A stretch of DNA of 64,000 bases from Burkholderiaceae bacterium (GTDB lineage: Bacteria; Pseudomonadota; Gammaproteobacteria; Burkholderiales; Burkholderiaceae_B), in the NCBI GenBank assembly GCA_021208885.1, contig JAJOJF010000009.1:19656-83655 (forward strand). Reading direction: 5' to 3'. Position 1 is the stretch's first letter, and every line of letters begins with the position of its first letter. Shown here one piece after another: positions 43,122 through 52,775 of this stretch. The notes under the pieces were generated by a model. It saw only the letters and a list, made by a program, of their open reading frames with translations, had not been told where the DNA came from and did not search any database. Made by a program: the position numbers and the translations under genes.

Positions 43122-43535
43122 TGCCATCTCCTTTGATGTGAGCGCCAATTCTGGGTGGACATGGCGCTGTGTCTGCTTGTGACTTGATTCTAGGGGCTAC
43201 TGGATGACAGGGCAAGAAAAATTTCACTATTTGGATTGACTTTTTGTATTGTGAAAGATAATCTGGGAGATTCCTTCTGGGACGATTTGGGTCAGATGTT
43301 GGATCACCGCTTGAGACCGCTCAAGGACCTGCCTCATGCCTCATGTTGCTGAGAAGATTAGCCAGAATTACCGTCATGTCCCGCGGCAACCACTAGAGAT
43401 TGACTAGTCGCATCCCAAGCAGAGCATTATCAGAACATGATCAGTCTTACAGACCGAAAGGTCACATGAGATAACACGTAGAAGGTTTGCCGGGTCTAAA
43501 TCGGATAAGCCATTCATGATCAGCGAGCATCAGAA
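43122..43535. other. intergenic region upstream of aceE; left boundary of the accessory island
   Basis: This 414-nt stretch separates divergent aceE and the AAA-like gene. It has no supported gene. CTTGAG-accg-CTCAAG at 43310-43325 is a small hairpin of unknown role. The pdh promoter must lie here. Confidence 0.45.
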
Positions 43536-45122
43536 ATGACGACAAAAAATCGCCTAAGGCTACCGATCGGCATTCAAACATTCTCGGAAATCCGCGAAGG
43601 CGGATACTATTATGTCGATAAGACACCCCATATTGAACGGCTAGTCAACCAGAACAAGTACTACTTTTTGTCTCGCCCCAGACGGTTCGGTAAAAGCCTG
43701 CTGCTCGATACCTTGCGCTGCCTGTTTGACGGCCACCAGGATTTATTCGAAGGCCTCTACATTTATGATAAGTGGGACTGGCAGATAAAGCACCCCGTCA
43801 TTCGCCTAAGCTTTGGTAGCGGTGTCATGCGCGATCGAGGTGAGCTTGATGTACGGATTCGTGATCAGATTCAAGTTGCTCGCAATGACCTTGGCCTGCC
43901 ACCAGCCACACGAACAGATATCGCCGGTGAATTTTTAGCGCTGATCAGAGACGCGCATGATCAATATCAACAACCAGTTGTTGTGCTTATCGATGAATAT
44001 GACAAACCCATCTTAGACAACATCCTTGATCCTGATAAAGCCAGAGAACTGCGCGAAGGTTTGAAGAACCTGTACAGCGCGCTCAAGGACGCCGATCCGC
44101 ACCTGCGAATGGTCTTGCTAACTGGGGTATCCAAATTTAGTAAGGCCAGCCTGTTTTCTGGGTTGAATAACTTACGAGACATCACACTTTCGCCTGAATA
44201 CGCCACGGTTTGCGGCTATACCGATGAGGATATTGATCGCGTATTTGAACCAGAGCTTGGTGCGCTTGATCGAGACATGGTCCGTGACTGGTACAACGGC
44301 TACCGTTGGGGAGGACAAGACGTCACCTCGGTTTACAACCCATTTGATGTTCTGCTGCTATTTGATGAAAAAAAATTTGGTGCTTACTGGTTTGAAACTG
44401 CGACACCAACGTTTCTAATTGACATACTTAAACAAAGAGGGATATTCACGCCAGCGCTCGATCACTTAATCGCCAAAACACAATTGCTAAATCAGTTCGA
44501 TGTCGACGACATCAGCACTGAAGGCCTTTTGTTCCAAACCGGCTATCTAACCATCAAGGATGTCAAAGAGCCTAAACCTGGCCTGCAACTGTTCACGCTT
44601 GGTTTCCCGAACCTCGAGGTTGAAAGCAGCCTAAACGATGCTTTATTGCCTGCGCTTGGCGTTAATCGCAACGATGCACAAACACTGCAAATCAAGCTGC
44701 TCGACTTACTGGAAAACCACGACGTAAAAGGCCTACAGTCCCATTTGCAAGCTCTTTTTGCCAGCATCCCCCACGACTGGTACCGCAACAACCCGATCGC
44801 ACGGTACGAAGGCCACTACGCAAGTGTTTTTTACAGTCACTTTGCAGCATTGGCGCTAAACATCACCGTCGAAGACGCCAGCAACCACGGACGTGTAGAC
44901 ATGACGGTGGATTATGGTGGCCACATCTATTTGTTTGAGTTCAAGGTTGTAGAACAGTTACCAGAGGGTAAAGCCTTGGCGCAGATCATTGAAAAAGGCT
45001 ACGCGGACAAATACCTAGCTCGTGGTAAGCCGATTCATTTGGTGGGGGTGGAGTTTTCTAGGGAAAAACGCGAGATCGTAGCGTTTGATGTGCAAACGCT
45101 GGAGCCAACCAGCCCGGCCTGA
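43536..45122 (+). CDS. AAA-ATPase-like protein with PD-(D/E)xK domain (DUF1703 type)
   Basis: The 528-residue protein begins LPIGIQTFSEIREGGYYYVDKT, the signature of the AAA-ATPase_like family. It has a degenerate Walker A SRPRRFGKSLLLDTL near 46, Walker B VVVLIDEYDKPI near 146, and LTGVSKFSKASLFSG near 190. The C-terminal domain holds GRVDMTVDYGGHIYLFEFKV near 455-475, a PD-(D/E)xK nuclease-like core. The family is widespread in accessory DNA with unknown function, plausibly mobile or defensive. It stands alone. Confidence 0.88.
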   Translation: MTTKNRLRLPIGIQTFSEIREGGYYYVDKTPHIERLVNQNKYYFLSRPRRFGKSLLLDTLRCLFDGHQDLFEGLYIYDKWDWQIKHPVIRLSFGSGVMRDRGELDVRIRDQIQVARNDLGLPPATRTDIAGEFLALIRDAHDQYQQPVVVLIDEYDKPILDNILDPDKARELREGLKNLYSALKDADPHLRMVLLTGVSKFSKASLFSGLNNLRDITLSPEYATVCGYTDEDIDRVFEPELGALDRDMVRDWYNGYRWGGQDVTSVYNPFDVLLLFDEKKFGAYWFETATPTFLIDILKQRGIFTPALDHLIAKTQLLNQFDVDDISTEGLLFQTGYLTIKDVKEPKPGLQLFTLGFPNLEVESSLNDALLPALGVNRNDAQTLQIKLLDLLENHDVKGLQSHLQALFASIPHDWYRNNPIARYEGHYASVFYSHFAALALNITVEDASNHGRVDMTVDYGGHIYLFEFKVVEQLPEGKALAQIIEKGYADKYLARGKPIHLVGVEFSREKREIVAFDVQTLEPTSPA

Positions 45123-45310
45123 CCATAAGAAGACAACACAATCTGCTCATCATATACAGCACTGACCCCTGATTTGCGCAGTGATGCGGAATAAGCGCTC
45201 AAATTCAATGTGATTCGTGTGTGATTGAGGCATCGATCAGCATACCTTAGTCTTTCAGTTTAAAATACCCAAAGTTTGATAATTTTTTAAACCAACCAGC
45301 GAGAAAAGCC

Positions 45311-46399
45311 ATGATCGCAGATCGCATTCGGCAGGCACGACTGGCGGCAGGTTTAACTTTGGCTGAACTAGGCAACCAGCTTGGCGTGTCCCACACAGCT
45401 ATTCAAAAGTTTGAAAAGGGTTTTCTGACGCCATCATCGACGCAACTGCTCAAGCTCGCGCAAGCCTGCGGGATCCGCACGGAATACTTCTTTCGTACGC
45501 GCAACGTCACGCTACTGAACGCCGAATTTCGCAAGCGCACCACCTTTGGCAAAACTGCGCAGGAGTCCATCAAGCTCAAAGTAGTCGAGATGGTGGAAAA
45601 GCGCATGGAACTGTTATCGTCTTTCCCGAACTGGCCACTACCAACATTTGTCTCACGTCAAACACTGACGGTGCTACCCAAACGGATTAAGGCAATAGAC
45701 GAGATTGACGCATTTGCTGACAAGGTTCGCGATTGCTGGCAACTAGGCATGAATCCGATTGGTGATTTGACTGACACTCTCGAAGGACTTGGTCTATTGG
45801 TGATCGTTGTCGACGATGACCACCCTGGATTTTCTGGCATGACGGCGATGGCACAAACGCAAGACGGCGAACGCCATCCTATTGTGGCAGTTTCAAAACG
45901 TTGGCCTGGTGATCGACAGCGCTTCACACTCGCGCATGAGGTCGGTCATATCTTGCTTAATGGTCGGTTAACAGCCGACATTGATGAAGAAAAAGCCTGC
46001 GACCGTTTTGCAGGATCATTTCTGGTGCCGTGTACTGCCGTACATCATCTGCTTGGAGACAAGCGCCATGCGTTGGAATGGCAAGAGCTTTACACGCTGA
46101 AACACGACTTTGGACTATCAATGGCCGGATGGCTGGCACGGGCAAAACAATGTGGAGTCATAACTGACTCTATCTACCTATCAACGATCAAGCGATTTTC
46201 TGCGAGGGGCTGGCGAAGACTTGAACCGGGCGATCCACTGCCACAAGAAGAGCCTCGTCTTTTTCACCAATTGGTCTATCGCGCACTGGCTGAGCAGTAC
46301 ATATCAGAGGCCAAAGCAGCCGAACTATTGGGCATCCCGCTGATGCGGTTTCACAAGCAACGTCAGCTGGAGTCAGTGAATGCGGCTACTGATCAGTGA
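45311..46399 (+). CDS. XRE repressor fused to ImmA/IrrE metallopeptidase
   Basis: The 362-residue protein has an N-terminal XRE helix-turn-helix (about 1-60: ADRIRQARLAAGLTLAELG, GVSHTAIQKFEKG) and an ImmA/IrrE zinc-peptidase domain with FTLAHEVGHILLNG near 205, which contains HExxH. The C-terminal part (about 290-350) has another helix-rich segment. Such fusions regulate mobile elements or act as antitoxins cleaved under stress. The next gene, a PIN protein, overlaps by 20 nt. Confidence 0.9.
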   Translation: MIADRIRQARLAAGLTLAELGNQLGVSHTAIQKFEKGFLTPSSTQLLKLAQACGIRTEYFFRTRNVTLLNAEFRKRTTFGKTAQESIKLKVVEMVEKRMELLSSFPNWPLPTFVSRQTLTVLPKRIKAIDEIDAFADKVRDCWQLGMNPIGDLTDTLEGLGLLVIVVDDDHPGFSGMTAMAQTQDGERHPIVAVSKRWPGDRQRFTLAHEVGHILLNGRLTADIDEEKACDRFAGSFLVPCTAVHHLLGDKRHALEWQELYTLKHDFGLSMAGWLARAKQCGVITDSIYLSTIKRFSARGWRRLEPGDPLPQEEPRLFHQLVYRALAEQYISEAKAAELLGIPLMRFHKQRQLESVNAATDQ

Positions 46400-46889
46400 C
46401 GCCAATATCTTGATTGACATGGAGTCAGCCGCCCTGCTGGAAACACTTTTTGAGCTTCCAGTAGAGTTTGGGATTCCTGATATGCTGTACTACGAAGAGA
46501 TAGCGCCCGGCAGCCCAGACTTAGAAAGTTTCGGTTTGAAAGTGATGAAAGTCCACGGTGAATTCGTGGCCTATGCATTCAGTCTACCTAGCCAATACAA
46601 CCATCTCTTGCCAGCAAAAAATGGCGCGAAACCTAGTCATAACGATTACCTAGCTCTAGCACTTGCCAAGCAAGAGGCTTGCACCCTAGCCACCGGCGAC
46701 TCAAATCTTCGCCTCGTGGCAGCCAAAGAGCAGGTCGAGGTCAAGGGAACGATTGGCATTCTATGCAAGATGGTCAAGTACAGACTCTTGTCTGTCGAAG
46801 ACGCTCTCGGCGCATTAGCTCGCATGAAAAATGCCAAAAGGCGCTTGCCATGGGTTGAGGCGGAAAAACGCTTGAATGCGATGCGGTAG
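46380..46889 (+). CDS. PIN-like toxin paired with the XRE-ImmA protein
   Basis: The 169-residue protein starts MRLLISDANILIDMES (PIN first acidic motif), with GIPDMLYYEEI near 31 and later SHNDYLALALAKQEACTLATGDSNLR (second and third acidic sites). It is probably a PIN ribonuclease. The 20-nt overlap with the upstream HTH-peptidase gene suggests a toxin-antitoxin pair. Confidence 0.8.
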   Translation: MRLLISDANILIDMESAALLETLFELPVEFGIPDMLYYEEIAPGSPDLESFGLKVMKVHGEFVAYAFSLPSQYNHLLPAKNGAKPSHNDYLALALAKQEACTLATGDSNLRLVAAKEQVEVKGTIGILCKMVKYRLLSVEDALGALARMKNAKRRLPWVEAEKRLNAMR

Positions 46890-46959
46890 CAGCTGTTACG
46901 GACACTGTCCAAGTGGATGCTCCGCTAGGTTGATCCATATGCGCAATCATCGGCGCTGG

Positions 46960-48057
46960 CTACGTTTGAGCGCGCAACACGGGATCTAGGCGCTCGATAT
47001 CTTCGGCAACCTGCTCGCACCTCACCGGTGACGCAGTGCCCGGACTGCATTCAAGCAAGACACGCCTGACATCGGATTTGGGCAATCCGTGTTCGGCAAT
47101 TGCTTTGACGATCGTGCGCCGCTCGATGTCGGCCCAGTTAACCGACCTGGGCGAGCCTCGGGCACTGATTTCCTCTTGCGCCAAGCCCCAGAAAACCTTA
47201 CCCACTCCTGAGCTTTCTGCCAATCCCGCCAGCAACTGAAGACGCCGGTCGAACTCGGTTGCCTCGCTCGGATTACTTTGGTAGTCGCTGGCGTCTGGTC
47301 GACCCGCCAGAGAAAAGACCGCTAGCTCGTAGTTTTCCTTGAAAAAATCAACGTAAGGGGCGTAGTTGCCAGTTTCATAATAGTGCAAGGTAGCTTTCTG
47401 ATATTTGCCAATCAACGTATCTTTAAACAGAAGCGGCAACACCTGCGCGCGTGCGAGCGACGCCGTCTGCACCAGGCGCGCGGTGCGCTTGTTACCGTCG
47501 CGAAAGTATTGCAAATACGCCAGGTTGCAGTGAAGGTAAATCGCCTGCTCGAAAGGGTCAGTGTATTTATCAGCCTCTTTGAGCACAAACCTGATTTCGG
47601 TTCGCAGTCCAGACGCATCAGACAGTGGCGTGTATGCCGCGCCCGTGATGTTCACATCCGATGAGCGACCGATGCCCTGCTCGTTAACAGGCAGCAAATC
47701 CCGCATCAATGTTTTATGCAAATCGCAAACGTAGTCCAGATCCAGCACGTCGTCCGGCTCGACTGCCATGACTTGCTCAAAGCCATTGCGCAAATTAACG
47801 AGCATGACCGCATCCGAATAGCGCTTGCCGCCAGCAGTTACACCAAAGCGCAACAAATTGTCGGTGTCGATCCGGTCGTAGGTGTTGCCTTCTATCTTGG
47901 CTGACGTATAGACAAAGTCAACCACTGTCTCTTCGTAGTTGCGGTGATCACTTTTGAAGCGCGCCAACGGATAAATCCGTGTCAATCGATGCAACCATTG
48001 CCGATCCTCATCTGACAGGGCGAATCGGTGCCTGACGAATGATGGGTCGTATTGCAT
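46960..48057 (-). CDS. Fic-family protein with altered catalytic motif
   Basis: The 365-residue Fic-fold protein has the N-terminal inhibitory-type motif TSAKIEGNTYD near 51 and the Fic loop LQYFRDGNKRTARL near 187. In canonical Fic enzymes the loop reads HPFxxGNGRxxR, and the histidine is the base for AMP transfer. Here the aligned residue is glutamine. The phosphate-binding GNKR part is intact. The C-terminal third includes a winged-helix-like tail (LPKSDVRRVLLE), part of which recurs at 55951. It is divergent from the SNF2 helicase. Confidence 0.87.
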   Translation of the reverse strand: MQYDPSFVRHRFALSDEDRQWLHRLTRIYPLARFKSDHRNYEETVVDFVYTSAKIEGNTYDRIDTDNLLRFGVTAGGKRYSDAVMLVNLRNGFEQVMAVEPDDVLDLDYVCDLHKTLMRDLLPVNEQGIGRSSDVNITGAAYTPLSDASGLRTEIRFVLKEADKYTDPFEQAIYLHCNLAYLQYFRDGNKRTARLVQTASLARAQVLPLLFKDTLIGKYQKATLHYYETGNYAPYVDFFKENYELAVFSLAGRPDASDYQSNPSEATEFDRRLQLLAGLAESSGVGKVFWGLAQEEISARGSPRSVNWADIERRTIVKAIAEHGLPKSDVRRVLLECSPGTASPVRCEQVAEDIERLDPVLRAQT

Positions 48058-48293
48058 AGGGGGCTTCGATCTGAATTAATGAACTAACTGTAGTTTACGC
48101 TGACCGGCCAGTACTTAGAAATTATGCTCTACCTCCAACTAATCATTTTGACTTTACCGATTAAAAAGCGGACTCACTGCACTGAACCCAGCGCAGCCTA
48201 CACCGACGATCCCCTATACTCAGTTTAGACGGCTCATACCCACCTGATCAGATGGCCCCCACTGCAATCGACTAACCCCGTACACCATCCCAC

Positions 48294-51200
48294 ATGTCTA
48301 CTGCCCTTATCGCAGCACTTGAGCGCCACTTCGGCCACACCACATTGAGCCGCGGCAGAACCTATGCAAAAACAGGGCAAGTGACTTCCTGGCAAGTTGA
48401 GCCAGACCAAAAAACCATGACTGCCGTGGTGCGCGGCAGCAAAACCTATCGCCAGCAGATTCATTTTGCCTGGTCAGCCTCTGGCGCGTTGACCCACGTC
48501 TATGGCCAATGCAGTTGCCCAATGGGATATAACTGCAAGCATGTTGCGGCCGCCATTCTGGTAGCGCAAGCCGCTGGCGCCCTGCCCGACTCTGTCGGCC
48601 ACAATCTCAGTCTTGAGCATGCAGCTAGCGCACCACAAAACCAGGCCTATGCTGGCACAGTAAACAATGCTCAAAGTTCGCGCCCAGCACCACCCATGGA
48701 TAACGCCATTCGGGCTTGGCTGACGCAAGCGCCGAAGCAACTGGCGCACACGCCGGTTACTGTTGATCCGAACGAATATCCGGCAACCGTGAAAGACAGG
48801 ATCCGGTATGTTGTTCAACAAAGTCGTGGCCGGGTCAACATCACGCCCATGAAAGTGACGCTGCGCAAAGACGGCAGCACAAGCGCCAATAGCCGTGCTC
48901 GGCAGTACGAGTTTCGCCATGTCCGCGATGAGACCCGCGCACGGTTTGTGCTGCCCATCGATGTAAGAATATTTCGTCTGCTTAGCCTGTCGGAGCGGGA
49001 CTATGGCATGTACAGGCCCACCGTCCCAGACAACGAGGAGGGACAAACCTTGTTTCGCTTGGTGTTGGAGACTGGTCGGGCCTATTGGGAGCAGACCGAT
49101 GGGCAATTGCTTCACCTGGGCAAACCGCGCCATGGCCAGTTCGTGTGGCGTCACTGCGGCGAGGCGCAGCAGTTGATGATTAAGGCCGAGGCCGAGCACG
49201 ATGCCGAACACGCTGACCAGCGTGATGCAACTGAACAATGGCTAAAGGCCTTACCGATAACGCCACCGTGGTACATGGATCCGGAAACAGGTGCCTGCGG
49301 TTTACTGGAAACCGAACATACCATCGAAGAGATCAGATGGCTCGCCAGTGCGCCACCGGTGCCAGCCGCGCAAGCCGATCAAGTGCTTGCCGCCATGTCG
49401 CAAGCCAACATCAAGCTGCCACGCCCCAACCCGGTTGCCCAGCAATTGATCACTGACATTGAACCCACACCAGTGTTGACGCTTGGTGCCATCAAAGCCC
49501 GCGAAGAGCGATACGACTTATTTCGACACTACAAGCTGCCATATCAAAAGCATGAAATTGCGCCGATGCTCAGGCTGTCGTTTGATTACGACGGCCACCG
49601 CATCGCACTTGATGCGCCAGACACCATCACACATCACGCCGCCGATGGGCAATTGCAACTGATTGCGCGAGACCAAATCAGCGAGACCAAGCATCTCGAA
49701 ACACTGATGGATTACGCCAATGGGCTCGGATTTCATCCAGTAGATTTCTACACCGATGATGCCGACATGGCCGAGTTTGAACAGTCAGACTTGGTGTTGT
49801 GGCCATTTAACGGTGAAAACCCCTTGTCAGAAATGGGAGGCGGTCACGAAGCGTTGGACTTCATTGAAGATGTCGCGCCCATCCTTAGAGACGAGGGTTG
49901 GCAGGTGATCATTGATACCTCGTGGCCATGTCGCATCTACAAAGGATCATCCAACATTCGTGGCGGCATTACCGAGCAGGAGGACTCCTGGTTCTCGATT
50001 GGACTGCACTACGAGGTTGACGGCCAGGAGTTTGACCTGCTGCCGGTGCTGGCCAAGCTTGTGGAATCTATCCCAGAAGAGGTGCTACACGACGAAACTG
50101 CACTGCAAAACCTTTTGGATGACAGGCCGTTTGTGGCGCGGCTCAAAGACGGACAATACGCACGACTTCCACTGGAAAAGCTGATCCCGGCACTGCGATT
50201 CATCCGCGACCTGCACGAGCAATTGCACGCAGCTCAGGCCGGTGCCGTGCGTGAACTGGTCGATGCACTGGCCGGCTGTGGGATTCCGTTTACCGGCGGC
50301 GAACGTCTACTGGCGCTTGGTTCGCGCCTAAGGCAACTGCTGGCTTCAAACTCTGCGTCAAAAACACAGCCTGTTATCCCAGAGACCTTCCACGGTCATC
50401 TACGTCCCTATCAAACAACCGGCATGGCCTGGATGCTGGCGCTCTCGGACACCGGGTTTGGCGGCATCCTGGCTGACGACATGGGCTTGGGCAAAACTGT
50501 CCAAACCCTGGCGTTTCTAGCTACGAAACGAGATCAACCACAAAAATCCCAACAACAAAGCCCCCAAACCACAGAGCAGTCGCAACTGCCCTGCCTGCTG
50601 GTAGTGCCCACCTCGTTGGTGAGCAACTGGGTTCGAGAGGCGGCGCAATTCGTGCCCGACATGAAAGTACTGGCCCTGCAAGGCCTGGACAGAAAAAACT
50701 ATTTCGATCAAATTGAGCGCCACGATCTGGTGATCACTACCTATCCATTGCTGCACCGAGACAGCGAAACGCTCTTTGCCCACGAGTATGACACCGTGAT
50801 TCTGGATGAAGCGCAGTACGTCAAGAACCCCACCTCTCAAGTGGCCAAGCTCATCCGTCAGATTCCTGCCAAACATCGAATGGCGCTGACTGGCACGCCA
50901 ATGGAGAACAATCTTGAAGAGTTGTGGTGCCTCTTTGACTGGCTGATCCCCGGCTTGTTAGGCAGTCGCAAGTTGTTCGGGGAGAAGTTTCGCAAGCCCA
51001 TCGAAAAAGAAAACAACCTCGCACGACAAGTCGCGCTCTCCAAGCGTATTTCACCCTTCGTCATGCGGCGTACCAAAGATCAGGTCGTCACTGATTTGCC
51101 ACCACGCACCGAGATCGTGGAGTCGGTGGAGTTGACAGGCGCGCAACGAGCCTTGTACGAGACCGTGCGCGCCACCATGCATGAACGGGTGAGAAAGGCA

Positions 51201-51833
51201 TTGGCACAAAAAGGCCTGGCCAGCAGCAAGATCACCGTGCTCGATGCGCTCTTGAAACTACGACAGGCTTGCTGTGACCCTCAGTTAGTCAAGTTAGCCA
51301 GCGCCGCCAAGATCACGACTAGCGCCAAACGCAGTCGACTCATGGAAATACTGGAAGAACTATTTGCTGAAGGCCGGCGCGTGCTGGTATTCTCGCAGTT
51401 TGTGGAAATGCTGAATTTGATCGAGGTCGACGTCAAAGCCCGTGGCTGGGACTATCTGAAACTCACCGGCCAAACGCAAAAACGTGGCGAGCTTGTCAAC
51501 GCGTTTCAGTCTGGCGACGCTCCGCTGTTTCTGATTAGCCTCAAAGCAGGTGGCGTTGGCTTGAACTTAACGGCCGCTGACACCGTCATCTTGTACGACC
51601 CCTGGTGGAACCCGGCCATCGAAAGGCAAGCCATGGATCGGGTGCACCGCATCGGGCAAGATAAGCCCGTGTTTGTGCATCGATTGATTGCCCACGGCAC
51701 GGTCGAGACCAAAATCTCGCAGATGCAAGCTCGCAAGCAGGCTTTGATGGACTCGGTGTTTGATCCTGACTCAGGCAACAACATGGACATGAGCGAAGAA
51801 GAGATCATGTCGTTGTTTGCGCCGATTGAGTGA
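48294..51833 (+). CDS. SWIM zinc-finger SNF2-family helicase
   Basis: The 1179-residue protein has an N-terminal SWIM zinc finger (CSCPMGYNCKH near 73-83) and a large middle region with little recognisable sequence. A complete SNF2 helicase core follows: DDMGLGKTVQT near 727, VVPTSLVSNWVREA, VILDEAQYVKN (DEAQ box), LTGTPMENNLEELW, and the second half with LISLKAGGVGLNLTAADTVI and DRVHRIGQDKPV. It is a dsDNA translocase. SWIM-SNF2 proteins occur in accessory and defence settings. The last 140 nt are duplicated in decayed form at 57588. Confidence 0.93.
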   Translation: MSTALIAALERHFGHTTLSRGRTYAKTGQVTSWQVEPDQKTMTAVVRGSKTYRQQIHFAWSASGALTHVYGQCSCPMGYNCKHVAAAILVAQAAGALPDSVGHNLSLEHAASAPQNQAYAGTVNNAQSSRPAPPMDNAIRAWLTQAPKQLAHTPVTVDPNEYPATVKDRIRYVVQQSRGRVNITPMKVTLRKDGSTSANSRARQYEFRHVRDETRARFVLPIDVRIFRLLSLSERDYGMYRPTVPDNEEGQTLFRLVLETGRAYWEQTDGQLLHLGKPRHGQFVWRHCGEAQQLMIKAEAEHDAEHADQRDATEQWLKALPITPPWYMDPETGACGLLETEHTIEEIRWLASAPPVPAAQADQVLAAMSQANIKLPRPNPVAQQLITDIEPTPVLTLGAIKAREERYDLFRHYKLPYQKHEIAPMLRLSFDYDGHRIALDAPDTITHHAADGQLQLIARDQISETKHLETLMDYANGLGFHPVDFYTDDADMAEFEQSDLVLWPFNGENPLSEMGGGHEALDFIEDVAPILRDEGWQVIIDTSWPCRIYKGSSNIRGGITEQEDSWFSIGLHYEVDGQEFDLLPVLAKLVESIPEEVLHDETALQNLLDDRPFVARLKDGQYARLPLEKLIPALRFIRDLHEQLHAAQAGAVRELVDALAGCGIPFTGGERLLALGSRLRQLLASNSASKTQPVIPETFHGHLRPYQTTGMAWMLALSDTGFGGILADDMGLGKTVQTLAFLATKRDQPQKSQQQSPQTTEQSQLPCLLVVPTSLVSNWVREAAQFVPDMKVLALQGLDRKNYFDQIERHDLVITTYPLLHRDSETLFAHEYDTVILDEAQYVKNPTSQVAKLIRQIPAKHRMALTGTPMENNLEELWCLFDWLIPGLLGSRKLFGEKFRKPIEKENNLARQVALSKRISPFVMRRTKDQVVTDLPPRTEIVESVELTGAQRALYETVRATMHERVRKALAQKGLASSKITVLDALLKLRQACCDPQLVKLASAAKITTSAKRSRLMEILEELFAEGRRVLVFSQFVEMLNLIEVDVKARGWDYLKLTGQTQKRGELVNAFQSGDAPLFLISLKAGGVGLNLTAADTVILYDPWWNPAIERQAMDRVHRIGQDKPVFVHRLIAHGTVETKISQMQARKQALMDSVFDPDSGNNMDMSEEEIMSLFAPIE

Positions 51834-51877
51834 ATGAATCAGTGCAGGATTGACCAACCAGGGCACCAGCATGGCGC

Positions 51878-52198
51878 TTAAGTAGGTCCTGAACCAAAGT
51901 CATCGGCAAAACGATCGATCTGATGCATGCGCTCATGCAAGATCGACACAATACCGATGTCACCGCCTGACAAATATCGCCAGTACACAATATGGCGCTC
52001 ATAGCGGAAGAAAAAACCAGACACCCCAAATTCAGCTGGCACGGGCTTGGACAACACACCACGCGACGCGATCCGGTCAAACGCAGCAAACAACCCTTTG
52101 ATATATTTGTCCGCTTGTCGCTTGCCCCACTGATGTTGGGTGTACTGATAAATTTCGTCGATTCGCAGCGACGCAGCTGCTTGGACACGAACTGACAC
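51878..52198 (-). CDS. parE: ParE/RelE-family toxin
   Basis: The 106-residue protein matches the ParE fold: AAASLRIDEIYQYTQHQWGKRQADKYI, then FFFRYERHIVYWRYLSGGDIGIVSILHERMH. ParE toxins inhibit gyrase; some relatives cleave mRNA. The start is GTG 52198. The ParD-like gene ends 4 nt upstream. Confidence 0.88.
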   Translation of the reverse strand: MSVRVQAAASLRIDEIYQYTQHQWGKRQADKYIKGLFAAFDRIASRGVLSKPVPAEFGVSGFFFRYERHIVYWRYLSGGDIGIVSILHERMHQIDRFADDFGSGPT

Positions 52199-52202
52199 AG
52201 GA

Positions 52203-52454
52203 TCACCGTTTCTGACGATTGATCACATCCTCAGCCGATAAGGGTTCATAAGAATCTTCTGGCGCCGCGAATGCAACCGCTAACTCCGCTTTCAATCGTT
52301 CAAAGGCCAGTGCCTGTGTTCGCTCTTTGTCGCGACGGATCAAGTCACGTATGTACTCACTGATATTCTCGTATGAACCGTCTTCACCGACATTGGTCGC
52401 CACAAATTCACTCAGTGCGCCGCTCAAACGCACCGTCAGCGTGGTTGTGCTCAT
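52203..52454 (-). CDS. parD: ParD-like antitoxin
   Basis: The 83-residue protein has an N-terminal ribbon-helix-helix (TTTLTVRLSGALSEFVATNV) followed by ENISEYIRDLIRRDKERTQA. The frame extends 30 codons upstream, but ATG 52454 has AAGGA 7 nt before it; the adjacent ATG at 52457 is an alternative. It is first in the operon with parE. Confidence 0.88.
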   Translation of the reverse strand: MSTTTLTVRLSGALSEFVATNVGEDGSYENISEYIRDLIRRDKERTQALAFERLKAELAVAFAAPEDSYEPLSAEDVINRQKR

Positions 52455-52533
52455 CATCAGTCCTTGATACAAAGGTTTTAACGTATTCAGTTTAATCAAA
52501 ATTGAATACAGTGACAAAGTCTGGATATTCCGT

Positions 52534-52558
52534 CTTGATATCAAGCCTTGATATCAAG
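52534..52558 (-). promoter_or_regulatory. tandem 12-bp palindromes upstream of parDE
   Basis: CTTGATATCAAG occurs twice, at 52534-52545 and 52547-52558, one base apart. A related CCTTGATACAAAGG lies at 52462-52475, just before the parD start. These are likely ParD operator sites. Confidence 0.7.
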
Positions 52559-52692
52559 TTCGTCAGCAGCCCTGAGCATCAAACAAACACGCGCGCATGA
52601 ACCAAAAACCCTGGTAGGGTCGTTTTACCGACCCGAAAGCCAACAATCCCGAAGCATCCCGATCAGGACGATATAGACTGTGCTGTTTCATT

Positions 52693-52708
52693 TGTTACAT
52701 ATGTAACA
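52693..52708 (+). promoter_or_regulatory. 16-bp palindrome upstream of the Xre-RES genes
   Basis: TGTTACATATGTAACA is a perfect palindrome 68 nt before the Xre-antitoxin start. It is probably the Xre operator. Confidence 0.65.
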
Positions 52709-52775
52709 GATTTTGTTTTTATTAAAACAATGGTAAAATCTCGTTATTGTTAATCCAGACGCTTGGTGAGAAATA

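Noticed and set aside
43310..43325. Hairpin CTTGAG-accg-CTCAAG as a terminator or operator
   Set aside because: Only 6 bp, no T run, and no position relative to a promoter that I can define.
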